Shown here piece after piece: positions 41,134-48,588 of a DNA stretch of 53,867 bases. Both the position numbers and the translations under genes were made by a program. This DNA comes from Meiothermus hypogaeus (lineage in GTDB: Bacteria > Deinococcota > Deinococci > Deinococcales > Thermaceae). Every line of letters begins with the position of its first letter. The first letter of the stretch is position 1. The notes beneath the pieces are model-generated. The model saw only the letters and a program-made list of their open reading frames with translations. It did no database searches and had not been told where the DNA came from. The stretch is from positions 1 through 53,867 of the forward strand of contig NZ_QWKY01000018.1 in the NCBI RefSeq assembly GCF_003574035.1, given 5' to 3'.

Positions 41134-41190
41134 TTCACGTTCCTGGTACCACCGACGGAGAGGTACCGCTCGCCGAGCGCAGCCGGTACC
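40591..41190. repeat. array of 16 GGTACC palindromes
   Basis: GGTACC occurs at 40591, 40633, 40653, 40677, 40708, 40728, 40752, 40761, 40797, 40819, 40873, 40985, 41108, 41145, 41162 and 41185; near matches are at 40581, 40784, 40839 and 41046. Chance predicts about 0.15 sites in 600 bases. Many copies are extended to AGGTACCGC. The copies fall in all three codon phases of two genes (read as Gly-Thr, Val-Pro or x-Tyr), so the pattern is kept for the DNA, not for the protein. A 75-base imperfect tandem duplication (40631-40705 and 40706 on) explains part of it. Confidence 0.9.
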
Positions 41191-41555
41191 TCTGGCAGGC
41201 CGAGCATGCCTTCCGGGCCATCTGGATGGTGGGGCGGGGCCGGATGAGCTGGCAGAAGGTGTTGGGGGGCCACAACCCCCACCGCGCCAGCTACCTGCCC
41301 ATCTACGTGCCCGAGCTGCCCGAGGCCGGCATCGAGGCCCATGAGCTTCGCCTGTGGAAGAGGGACTTCGACTCATTTGTGGACGAGCTATCCCCCGCCG
41401 AGCGCGAACTGCTGATCTACCAGATTGCGGGCAGCCGCTGGGCCACCATCTTCCGCTGGCGCAAAAGCCGGGGCCGCTTTGAGCGGGGCAACGTGGATGA
41501 GCGCATCGCCGAGCTGGCCATTCGCCTGCGGCAGATCTGCAAGGGGGTTAGATGA
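41130..41555 (+). CDS. possible late-transcription regulator of the phage
   Basis: A 141-residue protein starting at TTG 41130 (GGAGG seven bases upstream, TTGA overlap). It has QAEHAFRAIWMVGRGRMSWQ near the N-terminus and a basic helical C-terminus (GSRWATIFRWRKSRGRFERG) that could be a DNA-binding helix pair. It is one of the last early genes before the first late promoter, where Mu has its middle/late activators Mor and C. No clear sequence match to them is visible, so the role is inference. Confidence 0.55.
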   Translation: MIHVPGTTDGEVPLAERSRYLWQAEHAFRAIWMVGRGRMSWQKVLGGHNPHRASYLPIYVPELPEAGIEAHELRLWKRDFDSFVDELSPAERELLIYQIAGSRWATIFRWRKSRGRFERGNVDERIAELAIRLRQICKGVR

Positions 41556-41752
41556 ACATCAGGGAACTGGACTCGGCGGTGCATTCCCATACCCGGGCGA
41601 TCCCCATTTACCGCGGGTTGGCGGGCGTGGGCCGCCCCATGACGCTGGACGGCAAAATCCTGCGGGAATCGTTCCGCTACAAGGGCAACTGGATTTGGTA
41701 CGCCGTGCAGGATGGCCGCGCTTTCTACATGGTGCAGCCGCTGGACAATTAA
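41552..41752 (+). CDS. small phage protein, unknown function
   Basis: A 66-residue protein (MNIRELDSAVHSHTRAIPIY...) with aromatic strands at its end (FRYKGNWIWYAVQDGRAFYM). It overlaps the previous gene by four bases and ends right before the first late promoter. Confidence 0.6.
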   Translation: MNIRELDSAVHSHTRAIPIYRGLAGVGRPMTLDGKILRESFRYKGNWIWYAVQDGRAFYMVQPLDN

Positions 41753-41809
41753 CCCAGGATTTGGCGCTATACTGAAGGTAACCTAGCCCCTGCCCTCGCG
41801 GCAGGGGCT
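41753..41809 (+). promoter_or_regulatory. late promoter and leader hairpin, first rightward copy
   Basis: CCCAGG (41753-41758), 9 bases, TATACT (41768-41773), GAAGGT, AACCTAGCC. The hairpin AGCCCCTGCC / GGCAGGGGCT (41785-41794 and 41800-41809, loop CTCGC) begins within the conserved start region. It is followed by CGTTTACGG, a weak T-tract, then the ribosome site of the next gene. The hairpin is identical to the copy at 44632-44656. Confidence 0.75.
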
Positions 41810-41824
41810 CGTTTACGGACGGGG

Positions 41825-42073
41825 ATGAATGACCTGGAGCGCTCACTACTGGAAGATATGCTGGACGAGCTGGCGGCACAGGCCCCGGATGGGCGGGAGG
41901 AGCAGATACGGAAGATGCGGGAAAAAATGCTGGCTATAAAGCTGTTGCAGCGCATGCCCCAGGGCCGCACACCCTTTTTCTGGACGGCAGAGTTCTGGAA
42001 GACCGCCCTGATCGTGGTGGGCATCCTGGCTGCGCTGCTGGGCGTGAAGATTCCCGCCATCCCCAACCCCTGA
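41825..42073 (+). CDS. small membrane protein, lysis- or head-associated
   Basis: An 82-residue protein with a charged coiled N-terminus (LLEDMLDELAAQAPDGREEQ) and one C-terminal helix (TALIVVGILAALLGVKIPAI). It is the first gene of a late unit, where lysis genes are common in Mu-like phages. A spanin or antiholin role is only a guess. GGACGGGG precedes the ATG. Confidence 0.5.
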   Translation: MNDLERSLLEDMLDELAAQAPDGREEQIRKMREKMLAIKLLQRMPQGRTPFFWTAEFWKTALIVVGILAALLGVKIPAIPNP

Positions 42074-42082
42074 TGAGGAGCT

Positions 42083-42436
42083 ATGTCGAGACTGGGCAAT
42101 CAACGCATCAAAATCCTGCGCGGCGAGGTTCTATACGCGCTTTACCTTTTTGCGACGGGCCTCGACGACAAACCCCTATACCCCGATGCGCCCTGGCGGC
42201 TGCCCGAGCGCTCCCTGAAGCTGACCCTGGAGGGCCTGCACATGCTGCCCGGCGATGAGGAGCTGGAATCGGTGCTGCGCTATCTGAGCGCACCCGGCAA
42301 GGAGTACATCAACGTGGCCTGGCGCAACGATGGCCGGGGCGGCTTCGAGTACGCCGAGATCACCGCCCGGGGCATGGACCTGTGCAACGGCGACATCTCC
42401 GACCCCGGTGTAGCATTCCCGCGGAGGAGGGCATGA
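42083..42436 (+). CDS. late phage protein, unknown function
   Basis: A 117-residue soluble protein (MSRLGNQRIKILRGEVLYAL...). It holds LYLFATGLDDKPLYPDAPWR and a C-terminal acidic strand region. Similar small proteins lie between lysis and terminase genes in Mu-like phages, but I recognise no family. Overlap with the next gene is four bases. Confidence 0.6.
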   Translation: MSRLGNQRIKILRGEVLYALYLFATGLDDKPLYPDAPWRLPERSLKLTLEGLHMLPGDEELESVLRYLSAPGKEYINVAWRNDGRGGFEYAEITARGMDLCNGDISDPGVAFPRRRA

Positions 42437-42630
42437 GCCCGGAGGAGCTGCGCGACATCCGGGAGGAGATGACCGCCCTGCGGCTGGCGGCCCAGGCCAG
42501 CCAGAAGCGCATCATGGAGCGCCTGGACGAGCTGGAGGCGCTCATCCTGCGCCGCACGGCCAAGCCGGGATGGCGGCTATACAGCCTGCTGGCCATAGCG
42601 GCTTTTGTCGGCTGGATCATGCCCAGGTAG
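42433..42630 (+). CDS. small tail-anchored coiled-coil membrane protein
   Basis: A 65-residue protein with a coiled coil (MTALRLAAQASQKRIMERLD) and one C-terminal helix (YSLLAIAAFVGWIMP). The topology is like the product of 41825-42073, and the pair may form a lysis set; that is inference. GCGGAGGAGG precedes the ATG. Confidence 0.55.
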   Translation: MSPEELRDIREEMTALRLAAQASQKRIMERLDELEALILRRTAKPGWRLYSLLAIAAFVGWIMPR

Positions 42631-42639
42631 GGGGGAGTT

Positions 42640-43191
42640 GTGGCCATCTACGTGCAGTCCACCCGCTGTAGGGTCTGCCTCTCGTCGCTGCGCGAGGAGA
42701 TCGACGCCATGCTGCTGGGGGATGTGCGCAAGCCGGACGGCCCCTACCGCATCGAGGATATCGTGGCCTGGGCCGCCGAGCGGGGCGAGGCGCTGAGCGC
42801 GGCTAGCCTCTCGCGCCACCGCACCAACCACCTGCTGCCGGCCCTGGGCGCGGCCCTCGAGGCCCAGCAGGTGATGGAGGCCATCGGCCAGGCCACCGGC
42901 AAGCAGATGAGCCTGCAGGCCGCATTTACCAATGTGCTCATCCACAAGCTGTTGCGCTACCTGGAAACCTTCGACCCTTCAGAGATTGACCCGAAAGCCG
43001 TTGGGCGGATGCTCGAGACCGGCGTGCGGGCGGTGACGGCCAGCCTGCAGCTGGAAAAGGCCGAGCGGATTTTCAGCAAAGACCAGGCCGCCATGATGGC
43101 CGAAAAGGTAGAGAAGCGGCTGGCGGCCCGCAACCTCGACCCCGAGACCCTGGCTACCATCCGCCAGGAGATTTACGGATTGGGCCAATAG
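42640..43191 (+). CDS. terminase small subunit-like protein (Mu gp27 position)
   Basis: A 183-residue protein. The N-terminus has a Cys pair (TRCRVCLSSLREEIDAMLLG), followed by a helix-turn-helix-like part (DIVAWAAERGEALSAASLSR, HRTNHLL) and a long helical tail. Mu-like phages encode the DNA-recognising packaging subunit (DUF3486 type) directly before the large terminase, which is the case here. It starts at GTG 42640. Confidence 0.65.
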   Translation: MAIYVQSTRCRVCLSSLREEIDAMLLGDVRKPDGPYRIEDIVAWAAERGEALSAASLSRHRTNHLLPALGAALEAQQVMEAIGQATGKQMSLQAAFTNVLIHKLLRYLETFDPSEIDPKAVGRMLETGVRAVTASLQLEKAERIFSKDQAAMMAEKVEKRLAARNLDPETLATIRQEIYGLGQ

Positions 43192-43192
43192 T

Positions 43193-44455
43193 ATGCTGCT
43201 GCCATACCAGAAGCGCTGGGTGCAGGATAAGAGCCGCTTCAAAATCTGGCTGGCGGCCCGCCAGATCGGCAAGAGCTTTGCCAGCACCCTCGAGACCGTA
43301 GACGACAGCCTGGAGCGCAAAACCCTCTGGATTCATCTCTCCAGCGGCCAGCGGCAGAGCCTCGAGCTGGCCGAGAAGGTCAAGCTCCACCTGGACGCCT
43401 ACCGTATCGCGGCGGAGGCCCTGGAGGACTACTTCTTTGAGGGCGAGGAGAAGTACACCCAGCTCGAGTACCGCCTGCCCAACGGCTCACGCCACCTGTT
43501 CCTCCCCGCCAACCCCGCGACCGCGCGGGGCTACAGCGGCAACCTGAACCTGGACGAGTTCGCCTTCCACCGCGACTCCAAGGCCATCTGGACTGCGGTT
43601 TTCCCCATCATCACGCGCAACCCCGAGTTCAAGGTGCGCATCACCAGCACCCCCAACGGCAAGGCCAACCAGTTTTTCGAGCTGTGGGAGCGGGGGGAGG
43701 GCTGGAGCCGCCACCGCACCACCATTTACGACGCCGTGCGCGAGGGCCTGCAGATCGACCCCGAGGAGCTGGAGCGGGCCATCGCCGACCCCATCGCCTG
43801 GCAGCAGGAGTACCTGCTGGAGTTCGTGGACGAGGGCAGCGCCTTCATCCCCTACGACCTGATCCTGGCCGCCGAGGCCGACACCCTCTCCGACGAGTGG
43901 GACCCCGACCAGGCCTACCTGGGCATGGACATCGCCCGGCGCCGTGACCTCACGGTGATCTGGGTGGATGAGGTGGTGGGGGATGTGGCCTGGGCCCGGA
44001 AAGTGATCGAATTGCACAACACCCCCTTCCACGCCCAGCTCGAGGCCCTCTCGGCCCTGCTGCCGCGGGTTCGCCGGGCCTGCATAGATGCTACCGGGAT
44101 GGGGGAGATGCTGGCCGAGGAGGCCCGGCGAAAATTTGGCTGGAAGGTGGAGCCGGTGCACTTCAACCTCGAGACCAAGGCCGATCTGGCCCAGGGCCTG
44201 CGCCTGGGCTTCGAGGACCGCAAGGAGCGCATCCCCGCAGGCAACCAGCGCATCCGCCAGTCGCTGCACAGCGTCAAGCGCATCGTGACCAGCGCAGGCA
44301 ACGTGCGCTACGACGCCGAGCGCAACGAGGGCGACCACGCCGACCACTTCTGGGCCAAGGCCCTGGCCCGCCACGCCCGGGAGTCCCGCCGGGGGCCTAT
44401 CGAATACCGCACCGTGGAAGCGGGGCGCTTTGCGGGGGGGAGAGGTACCCTCTGA
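43193..44455 (+). CDS. terminase large subunit, Mu gp28-like
   Basis: A 420-residue DNA-packaging motor. Walker A is AARQIGKS (residues 21-28), Walker B is in LNLDEFAFHRD, and the nuclease domain has YLGMDIARRRDLTVIWVDEV, ACIDATGMGE and an acidic ending (NEGDHADHFWAKALA). It pumps phage DNA into the head. It follows the small subunit after one base. Confidence 0.92.
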   Translation: MLLPYQKRWVQDKSRFKIWLAARQIGKSFASTLETVDDSLERKTLWIHLSSGQRQSLELAEKVKLHLDAYRIAAEALEDYFFEGEEKYTQLEYRLPNGSRHLFLPANPATARGYSGNLNLDEFAFHRDSKAIWTAVFPIITRNPEFKVRITSTPNGKANQFFELWERGEGWSRHRTTIYDAVREGLQIDPEELERAIADPIAWQQEYLLEFVDEGSAFIPYDLILAAEADTLSDEWDPDQAYLGMDIARRRDLTVIWVDEVVGDVAWARKVIELHNTPFHAQLEALSALLPRVRRACIDATGMGEMLAEEARRKFGWKVEPVHFNLETKADLAQGLRLGFEDRKERIPAGNQRIRQSLHSVKRIVTSAGNVRYDAERNEGDHADHFWAKALARHARESRRGPIEYRTVEAGRFAGGRGTL

Positions 44456-44563
44456 TACCCCTGTGGGCCGCTCAGCGCCAAATCTAGCCGGGGGTTGACC
44501 CGGCCTTCGGCTCTCCCCCTAGACCCCCACCTCCCCCCGCCTAAAACGGCCGGAAAAACCTGG

Positions 44564-44590
44564 TGACATTTAGCGTGGCGCAAAATGGGC
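44564..44590 (+). repeat. internal inverted copy of the left-end repeat
   Basis: These 27 bases are the exact reverse complement of 24727-24753 and contain the 19-base element of the prophage left end. They lie 9 bases before the CCC element of the portal late promoter. The region 44456-44563 before it holds no gene, only GC-rich sequence with a short CCGGG/CCCGG stem. Confidence 0.8.
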
Positions 44591-44599
44591 TGCACCTTT

Positions 44600-44656
44600 C
44601 CCACCTGGCCCGGCTATACTGGAGGTAACCTAGCCCCTGCCCTCGCGGCAGGGGCT
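44600..44656 (+). promoter_or_regulatory. late promoter and leader hairpin before the portal gene
   Basis: CCCACC (44600-44605), 9 bases, TATACT (44615-44620), GGAGGT, AACCTAGCC, then the hairpin AGCCCCTGCC / GGCAGGGGCT (44632-44641 and 44647-44656). The bases after it are TCTGCTTGGAGG, including the portal ribosome site. The hairpin is so close to the transcript start that it forms the 5-prime end of the mRNA. Confidence 0.75.
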
Positions 44657-44671
44657 TCTGCTTGGAGGCCC

Positions 44672-46234
44672 ATGCCCATCCTGGATCAGTTTGGTAATCC
44701 CATCAGCGGCAAACCCCCGGCCCAGCACCCCAGCGCGGTGGTGGGGCTATCCCGGCCCTATGCGAACTACCCCAGCCGTGGGCTAACACCGGAGAAGCTG
44801 GCCCGCATCATCTACGAGGCCGACGAGGGGTACCTGGAGCAGCAGGCCGAACTATTTAGCGAGATGGAGGAGCGCGATGGGGTGCTCTCCCAGATCATGC
44901 AGGACCGCAAGCTCTCGGCCATCGGCATCGAGTGGCGCATCGAGCCGGCGGACAACAGCCCCCAGGCCCGGCGGCTGGCCGAGGCCCTGCGGGAGTGGTG
45001 GGACAACTCCGATCGGGTGAGCTGGATGCTCGATCTGCAGGATGCCCTGGGGCAGGGCGTGAGCCTGGTGGGGATGGCCTGGCGGCGCGACGGGGGGATG
45101 TGGTTTCCCGGGCAGCTCGAGCACATTGACCCCCGGCTGCTAATCTGGGATACCCAGCAGAAGCGCTTTCTGATCCAGGCCGAGGGCTACCCCCAGGGCT
45201 ATGCGCCCACGTTCGGCCAGGCCATCGAGCACCGCTACAAGGCCCGCAGCGGCAGCCCCACCCGCGCGGGTCTGATGCGCACCAACGCCTGGTGGTACTT
45301 GTTCAAGCACTACGCCATCAAGGACTGGGTGGTCTACGCCGAGGTCTACGGCCAGCCCTACCGGCTGGGCAAGTACGACCCGGCCACCAGCAAGGAGGAG
45401 ATGGAGGCCCTGGAGCGGGCGGTGCGGGCGCTGGGCAGCGATGCCGCGGGCATCATCAGCAAGGACACCGAGATCGAGATCATCGAGGTGGCTAAGGCCA
45501 CCGGCGGCCCCGAGGTCTACCGGGGCATCTACGAGATCGCCAACCGTGAGATGACCCTGGCTACCTTGGGCCAGACCCTCACCACGGGGGAGGGAGAGCA
45601 CGGCACCCAGGCCCTGGGCCGGGAACACCGCCGCACCCGGCTGGACCTGCTCGAGGCCGACGTGGCAGCCCTGAGCAGCACCCTGCGGCGCGACCTGGCG
45701 ACCCCCTTCGCCATCTTCAACGCGGGCACCGACAGCGCCCGCCTGGCCCCCAAGATCATCGGCATCGTGGAGGAGCCCGAGGACCTGGCCCAGCAGGCCA
45801 AGACCCTCGACATCCTGCAGCAGATGGGCTACCCCATCTCGCTGCGCTGGGTGGCGGAGAAGTTTGGCCTGCCGGAGCCTGCCCAGGATGAGCGGATTCT
45901 GCTGCGCCTGGGCACGCCCCAGATGGCCCCTCAGGAGGCCCGCAGCCCCCTGGCGGCGCTGGAACGGGAGCTGCGGCCCGGCATGATGAGCGGCCAGCAG
46001 TTCATCTTCGAGATGATCGGAGCCGCCACCGAGGCCGCTGCCCAGGGCCTTTCGCCTGTGCTGGCTCGACTGCTACAGGAGATCGAGGCCGCCCAGAGCC
46101 CTCAGCAACTGCGCGAGCGCCTGATTGAGCTGTTCCCCGACCTGGATACCCGCGCGCTGCGGCAACTGGTGGAGGCGGGCTGGCTCATGGCAGAGCTGGC
46201 CGGGATGCTGGCCCAGCGGGAGGATAGCCGATGA
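44672..46234 (+). CDS. portal protein, Mu gp29-like (DUF935)
   Basis: A 520-residue protein starting MPILDQFGNPISGKPPAQHP. Family motifs are RIIYEADEGYLEQQAELFSE, MEERDGVLSQIMQDRKLSAI, AIKDWVVYAEVYGQPYRLGK and TLATLGQTLTTGEGEHGTQA. It forms the ring through which DNA passes. I start at ATG 44672 with TTGGAGG upstream; the frame is open further into the leader. Confidence 0.93.
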   Translation: MPILDQFGNPISGKPPAQHPSAVVGLSRPYANYPSRGLTPEKLARIIYEADEGYLEQQAELFSEMEERDGVLSQIMQDRKLSAIGIEWRIEPADNSPQARRLAEALREWWDNSDRVSWMLDLQDALGQGVSLVGMAWRRDGGMWFPGQLEHIDPRLLIWDTQQKRFLIQAEGYPQGYAPTFGQAIEHRYKARSGSPTRAGLMRTNAWWYLFKHYAIKDWVVYAEVYGQPYRLGKYDPATSKEEMEALERAVRALGSDAAGIISKDTEIEIIEVAKATGGPEVYRGIYEIANREMTLATLGQTLTTGEGEHGTQALGREHRRTRLDLLEADVAALSSTLRRDLATPFAIFNAGTDSARLAPKIIGIVEEPEDLAQQAKTLDILQQMGYPISLRWVAEKFGLPEPAQDERILLRLGTPQMAPQEARSPLAALERELRPGMMSGQQFIFEMIGAATEAAAQGLSPVLARLLQEIEAAQSPQQLRERLIELFPDLDTRALRQLVEAGWLMAELAGMLAQREDSR

Positions 46235-46605
46235 GCGTACTGCACTACAACCGCATCCCCGAGGTGCCGCAGATTGTCATTCGCGGGGAAGCGTGGGGGT
46301 TTTCTGGCCGGCTTACCACCCGCACGGGCTCGACCTCTTGGCCGGGGCATAGTTTGCAGCTCGAGGTGTGGCCGGCCTACGGGGGGCCGGGGCCCGATGC
46401 GCCCATCTACCTGGCCGAGCCAGGCGAGATCACCTTCAACACCAGCACCGGAGCCTTCCAGATCACCATCCCGGCCAGCAAAACTGCGCTGTGGAGCCTG
46501 CGGCGGGCCCGCTATGTCCTGCGGCTGGTGGGGCCGGATGGCCCCCGCACCATCCTGCGCGGCCAGCTCGATATCCAGGATCGGAAGGGGGAGCGCAATG
46601 TCTGA
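46231..46605 (+). CDS. phage structural protein, unknown function
   Basis: A 124-residue beta-rich protein (MSVLHYNRIPEVPQIVIRGE...). The pattern YLAEPGEITFNTSTGAFQIT resembles small virion or fibre-base proteins. It overlaps the portal stop by four bases and the next gene by eight. Its place between portal and fibre genes is unusual. Confidence 0.6.
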   Translation: MSVLHYNRIPEVPQIVIRGEAWGFSGRLTTRTGSTSWPGHSLQLEVWPAYGGPGPDAPIYLAEPGEITFNTSTGAFQITIPASKTALWSLRRARYVLRLVGPDGPRTILRGQLDIQDRKGERNV

Positions 46606-46948
46606 GGTGGTGCTCGAGCTGGAGCTGCAAGAGCTGAAGCTGGAACTGCAGCTTCAGGAGCTAGATTTGCAGATCGAGCCGCCACGCACCGAGGCCGTAT
46701 ACGTGGTGCGACCGGCCCTGGTAGCGCCTTCGTCTTCTGGCGGGAATGCCGCTTTTGAGCGCCTGGAAATCGTAATCCCTTCGTCCTTCTCCGGCTCCAT
46801 CACCCTGCCCCACACCCCAATCCCCAACTCGGTAAACGTGTTTTTGAACGGTCTGGCCGAGTTCAACTTCTACCTAACTGGCCAGACCCTCAACATCGCG
46901 TTCAGCACCGTACCCGGAGACAGCCTGATCATCACCTACGCGAGGTAA
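46598..46948 (+). CDS. small fibre-related protein with leucine-repeat N-terminus
   Basis: A 116-residue protein. It starts with a striking alternating repeat (MSEVVLELELQELKLELQLQ) followed by a beta-domain (VNVFLNGLAEFNFYLTGQTL, then GDSLIITYAR). The last 50 residues match in layout the end of the following protein, so the two share a terminal module. Oligomerisation through the N-terminus is likely. Confidence 0.65.
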   Translation: MSEVVLELELQELKLELQLQELDLQIEPPRTEAVYVVRPALVAPSSSGGNAAFERLEIVIPSSFSGSITLPHTPIPNSVNVFLNGLAEFNFYLTGQTLNIAFSTVPGDSLIITYAR

Positions 46949-46952
46949 GCAT

Positions 46953-47861
46953 ATGAGCAACCAAAAAATCGACTTAACCAACGCTAGACAAGTGCGCGGC
47001 ACCCTGCCGCTCGGCAACGTGCAGGATGGCTCGCTACTCCTCAAAGCCGACGGCAGCGTGAGCATGACCGGCAATTTCAGCCTGGGAGGCCAGCGCTTGC
47101 TCAACGTAGGCAACGCGGTGGCCGACAGCGACGCGCCCAACTGGGGCCAGGTCAAGCAGGCCATTCGCGGTGTGCTCTACCGCCGGGTGGCCCGCGCCGC
47201 CGCCACCGGCAACGTCAACATCAGCAACCCCGGCACCAACACCTTCGACGGCGTCACGCTGAGCAACGGGGACATTTTATTTCTGGCCTACCAGACCAAC
47301 CAGACCCAGAACGGCCTGTACGTATTCAACGGCCCAGGTGCGGCCCTGACCCGAGCCGAGGACGCTGACGGCAACGATGAGGTCAAACCCGGTCTGCAGG
47401 TGTTCGTTTCGGAGGGTTCTACCCTCGGCAACAGCCGTTGGAACCTCATCACCGACGGCCCCATCACGGTGGGCACTACCGCCCTGGTTTTCGCACAAGA
47501 AACTTCCGGCGGCAGCTATAGCGCCGGGGACGGCTTAATCCTGACCGGCTCCACCTTCTCGGTGCAGGTGGTGAGCGGCTCTGGCCTCACCGTGAGCGGG
47601 TCTGGCGTTGGCGTAGACCCGGCGATCCTGCTGCGGAAGGCCGATTTCGTTACGGGAGAATCGCCAGCAGGCACCATCAATGGTTCCAACACAGTGTTTA
47701 CTTTGGCGAATACTCCCGTGGCCGGGAGCGAGCGCGTCTATCTCAACGGTGTGCGCCAGCGCCGGGGGGCGGGGCTCGATTACACCATCAGCGGCAATAC
47801 CATCACCTTCGTGAGCGCTCCCCAGGCGGGCGATAGCATCCTGGTGGACTATTTGAAGTAG
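46953..47861 (+). CDS. tail- or head-fibre-like protein
   Basis: A 302-residue protein rich in Gly, Ser, Thr and Asn. The N-terminal part (VRGTLPLGNVQDGSLLLKAD, GQRLLNVGNAVADSDAPNWG) is typical of fibre shafts, the middle has TFDGVTLSNGDILFLAYQTN and the end is the module VYLNGVRQRRGAGLDYTISG, found in many phage fibres. It probably binds a surface receptor. A GAGGTAAG site precedes the ATG. Confidence 0.78.
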   Translation: MSNQKIDLTNARQVRGTLPLGNVQDGSLLLKADGSVSMTGNFSLGGQRLLNVGNAVADSDAPNWGQVKQAIRGVLYRRVARAAATGNVNISNPGTNTFDGVTLSNGDILFLAYQTNQTQNGLYVFNGPGAALTRAEDADGNDEVKPGLQVFVSEGSTLGNSRWNLITDGPITVGTTALVFAQETSGGSYSAGDGLILTGSTFSVQVVSGSGLTVSGSGVGVDPAILLRKADFVTGESPAGTINGSNTVFTLANTPVAGSERVYLNGVRQRRGAGLDYTISGNTITFVSAPQAGDSILVDYLK

Positions 47862-47867
47862 GGGTAT

Positions 47868-48587
47868 ATGCGGGCACTCCTGGGACTACTCCTACTGGCC
47901 GGGGCCATCTATGCCCTGGCGCAGGGCATCACCTCTAACCAAATTCGGGATGGCGCTATCACGACTCCAAAAATCGCCAACGGGGCCGTGACCATTGCCA
48001 AGATCGGGGCCAGCGGCACCCCCAACAGCACGACCTTTTTGCGTGGCGATGGCAGCTGGGCCGCGCCTCCGGGGGGTGGGGGCGGGCCGACTATCTACAG
48101 CAACGCCCCCAACAGCGACATCGCAATTAACTCGACCTCCAACGTAAACCTGGTTAGTCGGAGTGTTGATATCTCGGCGGGGACAACGGTTTTACTCGAG
48201 GTGTGGTACACGATCATCAACAACTCGGGGGCCACAGCGACCTACACCTACCGCTGCTCGATTGGCGGCATCACGGTGGACGCAGCCGACTCCACCACTC
48301 ACGCCGCCAGCTCCACCAACCGCGCGGTGCACTATACGGTGTGCCGATTCTCCATTAGCTCCACCACCCTAACCCGGATTGCGCTGCAAAATGAGCGCAG
48401 CGCCCCAGGAGCTAGCAACACCGGCCTGACCGGCGCCCAGGCCGGGCGCTACGCCTGGCAGGCCTCCGCCAGCAACCTGACCGGCACGCAAACGGTGGCG
48501 ATGGGCATCCGTAGCTCGTCCACTACCGTGACTCAAACTGCCACCGTGGAGAGTTGGCGGCTAACTGTTTTGCCATCCAACCCCTGA
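47868..48587 (+). CDS. fibre-like protein with a signal peptide
   Basis: A 239-residue protein. It starts with what looks like a cleavable export signal (MRALLGLLLLAGAIYALAQG), followed by the fibre-type repeat ITSNQIRDGAITTPKIANGA and a Gly-rich hinge. The C-terminal half is a beta-sandwich-like domain rich in Thr and Ser. An export signal on a virion fibre is odd; the protein might act outside the cell or the hydrophobic part may serve assembly. Confidence 0.65.
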   Translation: MRALLGLLLLAGAIYALAQGITSNQIRDGAITTPKIANGAVTIAKIGASGTPNSTTFLRGDGSWAAPPGGGGGPTIYSNAPNSDIAINSTSNVNLVSRSVDISAGTTVLLEVWYTIINNSGATATYTYRCSIGGITVDAADSTTHAASSTNRAVHYTVCRFSISSTTLTRIALQNERSAPGASNTGLTGAQAGRYAWQASASNLTGTQTVAMGIRSSSTTVTQTATVESWRLTVLPSNP

Positions 48588-48588
48588 C

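Noticed and set aside
44456-44671. Hidden gene or tRNA between terminase and portal
   Set aside because: No frame with a start site and no cloverleaf is visible; the stretch holds a repeat and a promoter.
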